DNA of 64,000 nucleotides from Kosakonia sp. SMBL-WEM22 (GCF_014490785.1 NZ_CP051488.1:2170001-2234000); one strand, 5' to 3'; counted from the first letter of the stretch, positions 51,729 through 60,711 are shown. Translations and numbers: made by a program. Notes: generated from the sequence alone by a model not told the origin.

Positions 51729-53745
51729 CCGGCTCGCTGATCGTACCTGGTGCAGGCGCGTTTTCCAGCTGGGCAAGCGCGCAGTAGAGACGCCAGATTA
51801 GCGAGGCGAGTTCCCGCGCGGCGGGCTGGTGATGCTGACCCAGCGCTGCGCAAATCCGCTCTAACTCTGCGAGCGTGGCGTTCAGCGATCGTTGCTGCAC
51901 GCCGCGCTCACTCATCACATCCCGCAGTAGCCCAATCGCGCGATCCCGCACCCGGCTTAGCGGATCGGAACGGGTTTCCCAGCCGCGCAGTTGCCACACC
52001 ACATGCGAGCAGTTGAGCAGCACCACGCCCCAGCGCAATAACCAGCGCCGCGCCAGCGCATCCTGGCTGTTACTGAGCTGGCTAATGTGGTGATAGACGA
52101 CCGACTCATAGTGGTGCTCATTGAGCCTCGGCGCGCGGCTCAACTGATCAACGAAATGGCGGCGCAGGGCGCGAATATGGCGACGGCTTTTGCGCGCATC
52201 CGACCCCGGTCGTAGCACCGCAAAGGCGAGCCAAGCCAGCGCCACGCCGAGCAGTTTTGCCAGGTCGTCATTAAGAAAATCGGCAAAATCAAACACCGGC
52301 GGGTTGCTCACCGCAATAAACGATCCCATAAAGACAATCAGCTGCCCCCACAACCCGGCGCGCTTCGGCATCTGAAGCTTGAGCAGTTGCAGGGTGGTAA
52401 GCAGCGGAAAGAGAAACAGCAGGAACAGCGCCAGTGCGTTTATTTGCACCATCAGGCCAAACTTCACTACAAAGCTAAACAGTGTCAGCAGGGCAAGGGT
52501 ACGCAGCAGCAGGGTTAAAGAGTTAAACGGCGCGGGCGAGACGGAGTAGAGCACGCAGCTGATCGCCGCCAGTGTCAGCGCAGCGGAGCCATGCTCCCAC
52601 TGTGCGTTGATGCTCCATGCTCCGACCATCATCAGCGCGACAACGGTTCGTAGCCCGCTCCACAGCGCCTCGGCGTTATCGATATCACGCATCAGCGTAG
52701 GGCTTTGCGGGGGCAGCGCTTCGCTTACTGGCGAGGGGTTTTCCAGATGACGTAACCAACGGCTGCTGGCCAGGTATAAACGACAGAAGTAGCGCAGCCG
52801 CTCCCAGAAAGCACGATGGCGATAATCAGCGTCCGGCGTGGGTGCCAGAGGGGCGATAGTGCGCGCGATCGTTAGCGCATCGGCGCGGGGATGGGCTAAT
52901 TCTGCCAGCAACTGCTCAAGCACCGGGCGTAGCGTGGCGGGTGCGTCCGGCCAGTTGAGCATCATTCGCCGCAGGCTCGAGATGACGCTGGTCAGACGGA
53001 GCTGCTGATGGAGTAGCCAGGTGAGCACCCGGTTTTGACGGCGAAAGCGATAGTGGCTCCAGAAAGCCTGAATGCGCAGCAGGTTGGTGGTGAGGATCTG
53101 CCCAATCACGCTCTCATGGGCGCTGCGAATGGCGTCGTTTGTTTCCACCTGCCAGAGCAGGCTGGCGTGTTCCAGCAGGCGGGCATGCATCTTTTTTAGC
53201 GCAGCAAGCAACGTCGGGCCATCGGCGGTGCCGGGCAGGATCATCATCATCATGCCGCCGCAAAGGATACCGAGGATCACCTCGCAGACGCGCGCCTGGG
53301 CGATATCCCACAGTTCGGTAATTTCAGTGATATTGGTCATCGCAAACGCAATGATGGCAGCGGTGTAGCCTGCCAGCTGAAAAGCGTAGGCGACATTATT
53401 GCTGAACTGGGCGCAGGCCCAGGTGCAAAAGCCTATCCAGCCCGCCATAGCGAAGAGAAAAAGCCACGGATCGTTGAGGGTTTGCCCGGCGATGATCAAT
53501 GCAGCGCATGCGCCAAGCAGGCTACCAGCAATGCGCCCGAGGCTTTTGCTGATCACGCCGCCCACGGTGGGAAAACTGACCACCGCCGCCGAAGTCATCG
53601 CCCAGTAGGGCTCATCAAGGTTAAGCGCGTAAGCCAGCGTCAGCGCCAGGCACATGGCTATGCCATTACGCAGCGCGTAGCGCCACTGACCACCGGTCGC
53701 CTTAACCCACGGCAGGTTTTGCCACAGCGGCGCCAGCCTGTTCAC
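51721..53745 (-). CDS. ydhK: FUSC-family inner membrane transporter YdhK (AaeB-like)
   Basis: The 674 residues contain two blocks of about five TM segments (about 20-170 and 360-490), each followed by a cytoplasmic domain, the FUSC/AaeB layout. Landmarks are YALNLDEPYWAMTSAAVVSFP and the paired block WSGLRTVVALMMVGAWSI. With the HlyD-like YdhJ and small YdhI it probably forms an efflux system for aromatic acids or similar compounds. The start overlaps the ydhJ stop by four bases. Substrate unknown. Confidence 0.9.
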   Translation of the reverse strand: MNRLAPLWQNLPWVKATGGQWRYALRNGIAMCLALTLAYALNLDEPYWAMTSAAVVSFPTVGGVISKSLGRIAGSLLGACAALIIAGQTLNDPWLFLFAMAGWIGFCTWACAQFSNNVAYAFQLAGYTAAIIAFAMTNITEITELWDIAQARVCEVILGILCGGMMMMILPGTADGPTLLAALKKMHARLLEHASLLWQVETNDAIRSAHESVIGQILTTNLLRIQAFWSHYRFRRQNRVLTWLLHQQLRLTSVISSLRRMMLNWPDAPATLRPVLEQLLAELAHPRADALTIARTIAPLAPTPDADYRHRAFWERLRYFCRLYLASSRWLRHLENPSPVSEALPPQSPTLMRDIDNAEALWSGLRTVVALMMVGAWSINAQWEHGSAALTLAAISCVLYSVSPAPFNSLTLLLRTLALLTLFSFVVKFGLMVQINALALFLLFLFPLLTTLQLLKLQMPKRAGLWGQLIVFMGSFIAVSNPPVFDFADFLNDDLAKLLGVALAWLAFAVLRPGSDARKSRRHIRALRRHFVDQLSRAPRLNEHHYESVVYHHISQLSNSQDALARRWLLRWGVVLLNCSHVVWQLRGWETRSDPLSRVRDRAIGLLRDVMSERGVQQRSLNATLAELERICAALGQHHQPAARELASLIWRLYCALAQLENAPAPGTISEPVT

Positions 53746-54608
53746 GGCTGCTCACTGATGGTCACGGTGCAGGTGGTGCCCGCCACCAGCGTTATTCCCT
53801 GCGGCAGGGCATCAAACTGAATGCGTACCGGCACGCGCTGCGCCAGCCGCACCCACGGAACGGTGGGTTTGATATCCGCCACAAGGCCACTGTCGGCCTC
53901 CACGCTCTGATCGTAAATGGCGCGGCCTATGCTGGATACGTGACCCTGTAACGTTTGGTTGCTGCTGTAGAGCACAATCTGCGCGGCAGCGCCTTCACGA
54001 ATGTGGCGCAGTTTCGTCTCTTCAAAATAGCCAACGACATAAAACGAGTGGCTATCCACTAGCGCAAATACCGGCTGACCGGCAGTGGCGTAGTTGCCGG
54101 TGCGCGCCGAGAGGTTGGTTACCCAGCCATCGACCGGCGCAGTAACGCGGGTTTGCGCCAGCTGCCACTTCGCCTGATTGAGTTGCGCCATGGCGACAGC
54201 GACGTCAGCCTGGGCGGCTTTGACGCCAATGTTGGCGGTGTCGAGATCTTCGGCCGAAATGTAGTTATGGGAGAGGTGGCGGCGACGATTAGCTTCGTTA
54301 TTGGCTTTTGCCAGCTCGGTTTGCGCCTTCGCCAGCTGCCCTTCGGCATTCACCACCGCAATGTTATAGGGTGTATCGTCAAGCTGAAACAGCACATCGC
54401 CTGCGTGAACGTACTGGTTATCTTTCACCGCCAGCTGGCGAATGCTGCCGGAGACCTGCGGCGTAATGCTCACCTGTTCGGCGCGAACTTTGCCATCCCG
54501 TGTCCAGGGCGACTGCATATAGACGTTCCACATCCACCAGCCTGCGACCAGCGCAATCGCCACGACTAATAACGTAGAGAAATACTTAAGCGAATTAAGC
54601 CGCATCAT
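53742..54608 (-). CDS. ydhJ: HlyD/EmrA-family membrane fusion protein YdhJ (AaeA-like)
   Basis: This 288-residue periplasmic adaptor has an N-terminal membrane anchor (YFSTLLVVAIALVAGWWMW), the family segment SPWTRDGKVRAEQVSITPQVSG, an alpha-helical hairpin rich in Ala/Gln (about 95-145) and a beta-barrel region. The ATG at 54608 overlaps the ydhI stop codon (TAATG), implying coupling; the adjacent ATG at 54605 is an alternative. It links YdhK to an outer-membrane channel. Confidence 0.9.
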   Translation of the reverse strand: MMRLNSLKYFSTLLVVAIALVAGWWMWNVYMQSPWTRDGKVRAEQVSITPQVSGSIRQLAVKDNQYVHAGDVLFQLDDTPYNIAVVNAEGQLAKAQTELAKANNEANRRRHLSHNYISAEDLDTANIGVKAAQADVAVAMAQLNQAKWQLAQTRVTAPVDGWVTNLSARTGNYATAGQPVFALVDSHSFYVVGYFEETKLRHIREGAAAQIVLYSSNQTLQGHVSSIGRAIYDQSVEADSGLVADIKPTVPWVRLAQRVPVRIQFDALPQGITLVAGTTCTVTISEQP

Positions 54609-54844
54609 TACCACACCATCAACAGGGCGAGCGCCAGGCTCAGTGCAATCACAAAAAGGGAGAGGTCCATCAGCATCGGGTGCCAGATGTTGCCCGCGTA
54701 GATCCCGTCGCGCAGCAGGCGGTGCGCCAGCAACCAGATGAAAAAGCCCAGCATCACGGCTTTGAAGAGCGGCGGGAAATAGACCGAGGCACCAAAGATG
54801 AGATCCTGGAAGGGTAAATCGGGAGAACTTGAGGTTAACTTCAC
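54608..54844 (-). CDS. ydhI: DUF1656 small membrane protein YdhI (AaeX-like)
   Basis: This 78-residue protein has two hydrophobic segments and the DUF1656 pattern LPFQDLIFGASVYFPPLFKAV. Genes of this type lead operons with an HlyD-like adaptor and a FUSC transporter. It is the first gene of ydhIJK, divergent from slyA. SlyA is known to control this operon in E. coli. Confidence 0.92.
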   Translation of the reverse strand: MKLTSSSPDLPFQDLIFGASVYFPPLFKAVMLGFFIWLLAHRLLRDGIYAGNIWHPMLMDLSLFVIALSLALALLMVW

Positions 54845-54966
54845 GCGTTACAGTCCTGTTTAAGTGAGTGCGACAGCGCGCGGAAAGCGGCCCGGCACAA
54901 GCCCTGACGGGGCAAGCAATATATTTGTTTTACCAATATAAATGCTGCAAACTATTCTAAAATGAG

Positions 54967-54987
54967 TATAATAACTTAGCAAACTAA
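54967..54987 (+). promoter_or_regulatory. slyA -10 element with SlyA box
   Basis: TATAAT (54967-54972) is a perfect -10. TTAGCAAACTAA (54976-54987), at and just after the expected start, differs from the SlyA consensus TTAGCAAGCTAA at one position. This indicates autoregulation; the divergent ydhIJK promoter shares the region. Confidence 0.75.
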
Positions 54988-55003
54988 TTATAAGGAGATG
55001 AAA

Positions 55004-55438
55004 TTGGAATCGCCATTAGGTTCTGATCTGGCACGCTTAGTGCGCATTTGGCGTGCTTTGATTGACCATCGCCTGAAACCTCTGGAATTAACGCAGACAC
55101 ACTGGGTGACGCTGCACAATATTCATCAGTTACCGCCCGATCAGTCGCAAATTCAACTGGCAAAAGCGATCGGCATTGAGCAGCCTTCACTGGTGCGCAC
55201 GCTCGATCAACTGGAAGAGAAGGGGCTGATTTCTCGCCAGACTTGCGCCAGCGATCGGCGGGCAAAACGCATTAAATTGACTGACAAAGCGTCGCCTATC
55301 ATCGATCAGATGGAGACGGTCATTCGTAAGACCCGGGGGGAAATTTTATCCGGGTTCTCTGCGGAGGAGCTTGAGATGTTGATTAAGATGATCGCCCGGC
55401 TGGAGCACAATATTACTGAGCTCCAGTCGCGAGACTGA
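55004..55438 (+). CDS. slyA: MarR-family transcriptional regulator SlyA (TTG start)
   Basis: SlyA is a dimeric winged-helix regulator that counteracts H-NS and controls envelope and virulence genes. The 144 residues are ESPLGSDLARLVRIWRALID after the initiator, with HTH QIQLAKAIGIEQPSLVRTLD and wing GLISRQTCASDRRAKRIKL. I prefer the TTG at 55004: AAGGAG lies six bases upstream of it but directly abuts the ATG at 54998, leaving no spacer. The TTG start also gives the E. coli SlyA length. A bidirectional terminator separates it from slyB. Confidence 0.95.
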   Translation: MESPLGSDLARLVRIWRALIDHRLKPLELTQTHWVTLHNIHQLPPDQSQIQLAKAIGIEQPSLVRTLDQLEEKGLISRQTCASDRRAKRIKLTDKASPIIDQMETVIRKTRGEILSGFSAEELEMLIKMIARLEHNITELQSRD

Positions 55439-55442
55439 AAGC

Positions 55443-55472
55443 AAAAAGCCTTGCAATCGCAAGGCTTTTTTT
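55443..55472. terminator. bidirectional terminator between slyA and slyB
   Basis: AAGCCTTGC / GCAAGGCTT form a nine-base stem with an AATC loop, an A run on the left and a T7 run on the right. Confidence 0.93.
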
Positions 55473-55527
55473 ATGCCCGTTGCCGGGCAGGCTTAGGCGG
55501 TCACAGCATGACCGCACTCGCTTATGA

Positions 55528-55995
55528 TTAACGCGGGGAAACGGTAATTTCGCGGCCATTGCTCGCCATGACGACGCGCTGACCTGCCACATACTGGGTT
55601 TTACCCTGTTTCTGCACCACCATAATGGTGTTGCCGTCATCTTTACGAATTTCCAGCTCTACGCCCTGGGTTTTGTTCATTGCACCCTGAGCGGATTGAC
55701 CCGCAACGCCACCGGCGACTGCGCCTGCGGCCGTTGCCAGCGAACGGCCTGCGCCGCCGCCGATGGTGTTGCCCAGGAAACCACCCAGTACGGCACCGCC
55801 CAGCGCGCCGATAACATTGCTGTCATCACCGCCCTGAATCTGCACCGGACGAACGTTAACCACGGTGCCGTAAGTGACATTTTGCACCTGTTTGGCTTCG
55901 GATGCAGAGTAGACGTCGCCGGAGAGCGAGTCGTTATTCACACACCCAGCCAATGTAAAACCAACCAGCGAAACTGCCAGTGCACGTAACATCAT
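55528..55995 (-). CDS. slyB: outer membrane lipoprotein SlyB
   Basis: SlyB is a PhoPQ-induced outer-membrane lipoprotein with a glycine-zipper region, known to organise outer-membrane proteins under stress. The 155 residues have lipobox TLAGC, the conserved VNNDSLSGDVYSASEAKQVQN and a Gly-rich 17 kDa-antigen motif (GALGGAVLGGFLGNTIGGGAG). The ATG at 55995 is eight bases from AGGAG. A PhoP-type promoter is visible upstream. Confidence 0.96.
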   Translation of the reverse strand: MMLRALAVSLVGFTLAGCVNNDSLSGDVYSASEAKQVQNVTYGTVVNVRPVQIQGGDDSNVIGALGGAVLGGFLGNTIGGGAGRSLATAAGAVAGGVAGQSAQGAMNKTQGVELEIRKDDGNTIMVVQKQGKTQYVAGQRVVMASNGREITVSPR

Positions 55996-56103
55996 TTATG
56001 AATCTCCTGTTCACCATGAAACGCCCTTGCGAGCATCCGTCATGGCTAAATTATATGGCATATTCGCGATGCCACTCGAATCTTCAGCCAATTCCCGAAA
56101 AAA

Positions 56104-56138
56104 ATGATACACAAAGCGCGATCAACCCGATCTAAACG
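56104..56138 (-). promoter_or_regulatory. PhoP box and promoter of slyB
   Basis: On the minus strand CGTTTA (56133-56138), five bases, then GGTTGA (56122-56127) form a PhoP direct repeat. TATCAT (56104-56109) follows exactly 12 bases later, the usual PhoP-box to -10 distance. A second TATAAT lies at 56050-56055. slyB is a known PhoP target in E. coli and Salmonella. Confidence 0.6.
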
Positions 56139-56277
56139 AAGCGATTATAAGCGCACTTCACGCTATTTTCACTTAAGCAAAATGGTGAGGATTGTTAAAA
56201 AGTGTTTGCAGTCGATGGCGTAAACGGACGCTTTATGGTGGAGTGGAGCCTCTCTGTCATGCATGAAAGGAAGGGGT

Positions 56278-57402
56278 ATGAAATCAGGTCGCTATATTGG
56301 GGTGATGTCGGGCACCAGTCTGGACGGGGTGGATGTGGTGCTGGCCGCCATCGACGACACCATGGTCGCGCAGCAGGCAAGCCTGACCTTTCCCATTCCG
56401 CTGCCGCTAAAAGAGGGGATCCTCAACATCTGTCAGGGGCAGCAACTGACCCTTTCACAACTCGGTCGCCTGGATACACAGCTCGGTCAACTCTTTGCCG
56501 ATGCAGTGTTAGCCCTGATGGATAGAGAGCAGCTTATTGCACAAGATATTGTGGCGATTGGGTGTCATGGCCAGACCGTCTGGCACGAGCCAACGGGCAT
56601 TGCGCCGCATACGTTGCAAATTGGCGATAACAACCAGATCGCCGCACGCACCGGCGTGACGGTAGTTGGCGATTTTCGTCGCCGCGATATGGCGCTCGGC
56701 GGCCAGGGCGCGCCGCTGGTGCCCGCCTTTCATCACGCGCTGCTCGCGCACCCGGTTGAGCGGCGCATGGTACTCAACATCGGCGGTATCGCCAACCTCT
56801 CTCTTTTGATCCCTGGTCAGCCAGTCAGAGGTTTCGACACCGGGCCGGGCAATATGCTGCTTGATGCGTGGATCTGGCGTCATCAGGGCAAACCTTATGA
56901 TGATAACGCGCAGTGGGCGAGCGAGGGCAAAGTGATCCTGCCGCTGCTGCAAAGCATGTTGAGCGACCCCTATTTTGCCGAGCCGGCACCGAAAAGTACC
57001 GGGCGGGAGTATTTCAATGCAGGCTGGCTGGAGCGCCATCTTGTTCACTATCCGGGGCTTGCCGCCTGTGACGTACAGGCGACGCTGGTGGAGCTGACAG
57101 CAATCACCATCTCTGAACAGGTGCTGCTAAGCGGCGGCTGCGAGCGCCTGTTGGTGTGCGGTGGCGGCAGCCGCAATCCACTCTTGATGGCGCGCCTGGC
57201 AAGCCAGCTTCCCGGTATTGAAGTGGCCCCGACGGATGATGCCGGGATCAGCGGCGACGATATGGAAGCGCTGGCTTTTGCGTGGCTTGCCTGGCGTACG
57301 CTTGCCGGGTTGCCGGGCAACCTCCCTTCGGTAACCGGGGCAGCTGCGCCAACGGTGCTGGGGGCTATCTTCCCGGCTAATCCTCGGCAGAATCAGAGTT
57401 AA
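56278..57402 (+). CDS. anmK: anhydro-N-acetylmuramic acid kinase
   Basis: AnmK opens the 1,6-anhydro ring of anhydro-MurNAc and phosphorylates it, recycling peptidoglycan sugars. The 374 residues begin MKSGRYIGVMSGTSLDGVD, the ATP-binding motif of this hexokinase-like family. GCHGQTVWHEPTG, VVGDFRRRDMALGGQGAPLVP and LLVCGGGSRNPLLM are also present. The ATG at 56278 follows an AAGGAAGGGG site. The C-terminus is five residues longer than in E. coli. mliC follows after about 90 bases. Confidence 0.97.
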   Translation: MKSGRYIGVMSGTSLDGVDVVLAAIDDTMVAQQASLTFPIPLPLKEGILNICQGQQLTLSQLGRLDTQLGQLFADAVLALMDREQLIAQDIVAIGCHGQTVWHEPTGIAPHTLQIGDNNQIAARTGVTVVGDFRRRDMALGGQGAPLVPAFHHALLAHPVERRMVLNIGGIANLSLLIPGQPVRGFDTGPGNMLLDAWIWRHQGKPYDDNAQWASEGKVILPLLQSMLSDPYFAEPAPKSTGREYFNAGWLERHLVHYPGLAACDVQATLVELTAITISEQVLLSGGCERLLVCGGGSRNPLLMARLASQLPGIEVAPTDDAGISGDDMEALAFAWLAWRTLAGLPGNLPSVTGAAAPTVLGAIFPANPRQNQS

Positions 57403-57493
57403 CCGCATTTTACTTCAGGGGTACGCCGCTAGACTGACCGGGTTTAAGGAGGGCGCTTCGCTCTCCGTGACCAGGAGCGTCCCGGAGTATCCT

Positions 57494-57814
57494 ATGAAAA
57501 AAATCCTTATCATCTGCCTGCCCGCGCTGCTCGCCGGATGCAGTTATTACAATCAGCTCGTCGATCGCATGCACACCGATACCCTTGCCTATCAGTGCGA
57601 TGAGAAGCCGCTGACCGTCAAGATTAACCAGACGCGTCAGCAGGCCAGTTTCGTGCTTGATAACCAGCAACTCACCCTGCAACAGGGCCTTTCCGCCTCG
57701 GGCGCACGTTACACCGACGGCGTGTACGTTTTCTGGTCAAAAGGCGATAACGCCACCGTTTATAAACGCGACCGTATCGTGTTAAACAACTGTCAGTTAA
57801 TTCCGCAGCGTTGA
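57494..57814 (+). CDS. mliC: membrane-bound lysozyme inhibitor MliC
   Basis: MliC is a lipoprotein inhibiting C-type lysozyme. The 106 residues have lipobox LLAGC followed by a COG3895 beta-barrel with two further Cys (AYQCDEKP and NNCQLIP). ASGARYTDGVYVFWSKGDNA is the conserved lysozyme-binding stretch with the invariant Ser and Lys. The ATG at 57494 is eight bases after GGAG. It sits between anmK and pdxH, as in E. coli (ydhA). Confidence 0.94.
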   Translation: MKKILIICLPALLAGCSYYNQLVDRMHTDTLAYQCDEKPLTVKINQTRQQASFVLDNQQLTLQQGLSASGARYTDGVYVFWSKGDNATVYKRDRIVLNNCQLIPQR

Positions 57815-57870
57815 GATTTTCACCGGGGGGCGCATAATAGCTCTCCCTGAAGACAACTTACGCTAACGCC

Positions 57871-58527
57871 ATGACTGATAACGATCAATTGCAGCACATT
57901 GCGCACCTGCGCCGTGAGTACACCAAAGGCGGTCTGCGCCGCGCCGATTTGCCTGCCGATCCCTTAACGCTCTTTGAACGCTGGCTGGGTCAGGCATGCG
58001 AAGCGCAGCTCGCGGACCCGACCGCGATGGTGGTCGCCACCGTTGACGAGCAGGGGCAACCTTACCAGCGCATCGTGCTGCTTAAGCACTACGACGAAAA
58101 AGGGCTGGTGTTTTATACCAACCTTGGCAGCCGTAAAGCGCAGCATCTGGAAAACAACCCGGCCATCAGTCTGCTCTTCCCGTGGCATATGCTGGAGCGC
58201 CAGGTGATGGTGACCGGCAAAGCGGAGCGTCTCTCCACCCTTGAGGTGGTCAAATATTTCCACAGCCGCCCGCGCGACAGCCAGATCGGCGCATGGGTCT
58301 CAAAGCAATCGAGCCGCATCTCCGCGCGCGGTATCCTCGAGAGCAAATTCCTTGAGCTAAAACAGAAATTCCAGCAAGGTGAGGTGCCACTGCCCAGTTT
58401 CTGGGGCGGCTATCGCATCCCGATTGAGCAGATGGAGTTCTGGCAGGGCGGCGCAAATCGTCTGCACGATCGTTTTTTGTACCAACGTGAAAACAACGCG
58501 TGGAAAATCGACCGTCTGGCACCGTAA
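57871..58527 (+). CDS. pdxH: pyridoxamine 5'-phosphate oxidase
   Basis: PdxH oxidises pyridoxine or pyridoxamine 5'-phosphate to pyridoxal 5'-phosphate with FMN and oxygen. The 218 residues match E. coli length: LRREYTKGGLRRADLPADPL, the FMN-binding RIVLLKHYDEKGLVFYTNLGS and SRKAQHLENNP. The C-terminal signature is FWQGGANRLHDRF. tyrS follows on the same strand; pdxY, usually after tyrS, is missing. Confidence 0.98.
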   Translation: MTDNDQLQHIAHLRREYTKGGLRRADLPADPLTLFERWLGQACEAQLADPTAMVVATVDEQGQPYQRIVLLKHYDEKGLVFYTNLGSRKAQHLENNPAISLLFPWHMLERQVMVTGKAERLSTLEVVKYFHSRPRDSQIGAWVSKQSSRISARGILESKFLELKQKFQQGEVPLPSFWGGYRIPIEQMEFWQGGANRLHDRFLYQRENNAWKIDRLAP

Positions 58528-58668
58528 AACGCCGAAAATGTTGTGATAAGCGCTGGTGCAACGTAGCCCGGCGCTTTATGCTATCTGCCCCCCTGAAGTA
58601 TCCTTTCGCATCTGGCGAAAAGTCGTGTACCGGCATAGGTGCAGTCCGTTTTATACATGGAGAATTTG

Positions 58669-59943
58669 ATGGCTAGCAGTAACTTGATTAAACAATTGCA
58701 AGAGCGGGGCCTGGTGGCCCAGGTGACGGATGAGGAAGCGTTAGCAGAGCGACTGGCGCAGGGGCCAATCGCGCTCTATTGCGGCTTCGATCCCACCGCT
58801 GACAGCTTGCACTTGGGGCATCTGGTTCCTTTGTTATGCCTGAAACGCTTCCAGCAGGCGGGTCACAAACCGGTCGCGCTGGTAGGCGGCGCAACGGGGC
58901 TTATTGGCGATCCAAGCTTTAAAGCCACCGAGCGTAAACTCAATACCGCAGATACCGTGCAGGAGTGGGTCGACAAGATCCGCAACCAGGTCGCACCGTT
59001 TCTCGATTTTGACTGCGGCGAGAACGCGGCTGTCGCGGCGAACAACTACGACTGGTTTGGCAGCATGAACGTGCTGACCTTTCTGCGCGACATCGGTAAG
59101 CACTTCTCTGTTAACCAGATGATTAACAAAGAAGCGGTCAAACAGCGTCTGAACCGCGATGATGTCGGCATCTCCTTCACTGAATTCTCCTACAACCTGC
59201 TGCAGGGCTATGACTTTGCCTGCCTTAACGAGCGCTATGGCGTGGCGTTGCAGATTGGCGGCTCCGATCAGTGGGGCAACATCACCTCCGGTATCGATCT
59301 GACGCGTCGTCTGCACCAGAATCAGGTCTTCGGCCTGACCGTACCGCTGATCACCAAAGCCGACGGCACAAAGTTTGGTAAAACCGAAGGCGGCGCGGTG
59401 TGGCTCGATCCGAAGAAAACCAGCCCGTACAAGTTCTACCAATTCTGGATCAACACTGCCGATGCCGATGTCTATCGCTTCCTGAAGTTCTTCACCTTTA
59501 TGGACATCGCCGAGATCAACGCGCTGGAAGAAGAGGATAAGAGCAGCGGGAAAGCGCCGCGCGCACAGTATGTGCTGGCCGAGCAGGTCACACGTCTGGT
59601 TCACGGTGACGAGGGTCTGACCGCCGCGAAACGCATCACTGCAAGCCTGTTCAACGGCACACTGAGCGATCTCAGTGAAGCCGACTTCGAACAGCTGGCG
59701 CAGGATGGTGTGCCGATGGTCGAGATGGAGAAGGGCGCGGATCTGATGCAGGCGCTGGTGGACTCCGAGCTGCAGCCGTCCCGCGGCCAGGCGCGCAAAA
59801 CCATCGCCTCTAATGCGGTCACCATTAACGGCGAAAAGCAGGCCGATCCGGAGTACTTCTTCACGGATGCCGACCGTCTGTTTGGTCGCTACACGCTGCT
59901 GCGTCGCGGTAAGAAGAACTACTGCCTGGTGTGCTGGAAGTAA
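58669..59943 (+). CDS. tyrS: tyrosyl-tRNA synthetase
   Basis: TyrS charges tRNA-Tyr. The 424 residues are class I: CGFDPTADSLHLGHLVP carries the HIGH-type motif and KFGKTEGGAVW the KMSKS-type motif. The C-terminal S4-like domain includes PSRGQARKTIASNAVTINGE. The ATG at 58669 (MASSNLIKQLQERG) follows GGAG; a longer in-frame start ten codons earlier is not conserved. A strong terminator follows directly, so no pdxY lies downstream. Confidence 0.98.
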   Translation: MASSNLIKQLQERGLVAQVTDEEALAERLAQGPIALYCGFDPTADSLHLGHLVPLLCLKRFQQAGHKPVALVGGATGLIGDPSFKATERKLNTADTVQEWVDKIRNQVAPFLDFDCGENAAVAANNYDWFGSMNVLTFLRDIGKHFSVNQMINKEAVKQRLNRDDVGISFTEFSYNLLQGYDFACLNERYGVALQIGGSDQWGNITSGIDLTRRLHQNQVFGLTVPLITKADGTKFGKTEGGAVWLDPKKTSPYKFYQFWINTADADVYRFLKFFTFMDIAEINALEEEDKSSGKAPRAQYVLAEQVTRLVHGDEGLTAAKRITASLFNGTLSDLSEADFEQLAQDGVPMVEMEKGADLMQALVDSELQPSRGQARKTIASNAVTINGEKQADPEYFFTDADRLFGRYTLLRRGKKNYCLVCWK

Positions 59944-59961
59944 TTCTCCGGCTCCAGACGA

Positions 59962-59991
59962 TAAAAAAGGCGGGATATTCCCGCCTTTTCT
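59962..59991. terminator. bidirectional terminator between tyrS and gstA
   Basis: AAAAGGCGGG / CCCGCCTTTT form a ten-base stem with an ATATT loop, between convergent genes. It serves both strands. Confidence 0.92.
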
Positions 59992-60021
59992 TTGCCCGGC
60001 GTTTAGCCAGGCTGTGTTAAA

Positions 60022-60627
60022 TCAGGCAATACCTTCCGCAGAGAGCGCCGCAGCTACTGCCGGGCGTGCCGACACGCGTGCCATATAGGCTTCAATATTG
60101 CCAAGACCACTCATATCGAGTTTTACCGCATGCGCCCAGCGCAGCACGGTAAAGAGATAGCCATCGGCAAGGGTGAAGTGCTCACCGGCAATCCAGCCGT
60201 TACCGCTCAGGGCGTCGTTAACGTAGTGCAGCTTCTTCTCCAGCTGTGCGCGTACGGTCGGTTTGTACTCTTCCGGTGTATCCGGGCGGAACAGCGGGGT
60301 GAAGCCCTTGTGCAGCTCGGTAGCGATATAGTTCAACCACTCCAGCGCCTTGTAGCGCGGAAGCGTGCCAACAGCCGGCAGCAGCTGGCTTTGCGGCGCG
60401 TTATCTGCAACGTACTGCATGATGGCGACGCCTTCGGTGATAAGCGTATTGTCATCCAGCAGCAGCGCGGGAACCTGCCCTTTTGGGTTAATGGCGAAAA
60501 AGTCTTCGCCATCTTCCAGACGTTTTTTCATCAGATCGACGCTGATAAGAGTAATCTCTTCTCCAGCTTCGCGCAGCGCGATATGGGAGGCGAGTGAGCA
60601 GGCACCTGGCTTGTAGAACAGTTTCAT
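60022..60627 (-). CDS. gstA: glutathione S-transferase GstA (beta class)
   Basis: GstA is a beta-class glutathione transferase that detoxifies electrophiles and hydroperoxides. The 201 residues begin MKLFYKPGACSLASHIALRE with the family's active-site Cys10. NPKGQVPALLLDD (cis-Pro) and TEGVAIMQYVAD contact glutathione. The length equals E. coli GstA. dtpA lies upstream on the same strand, separated by its own terminator. Confidence 0.97.
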   Translation of the reverse strand: MKLFYKPGACSLASHIALREAGEEITLISVDLMKKRLEDGEDFFAINPKGQVPALLLDDNTLITEGVAIMQYVADNAPQSQLLPAVGTLPRYKALEWLNYIATELHKGFTPLFRPDTPEEYKPTVRAQLEKKLHYVNDALSGNGWIAGEHFTLADGYLFTVLRWAHAVKLDMSGLGNIEAYMARVSARPAVAAALSAEGIA

Positions 60628-60675
60628 CGACGTTTCCTTTTATCTGAATTCCGGCATAGAGTAGTACGCCGTTGC

Positions 60676-60711
60676 ATAAAAAAAAGCCGCTAACTGACGT
60701 TAACGGCTTCT
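60676..60711 (-). terminator. rho-independent terminator of dtpA
   Basis: On the minus strand AGCCGTTAAC / GTTAGCGGCT pair (one wobble) around a short loop and are followed by a T8 run. Confidence 0.88.
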
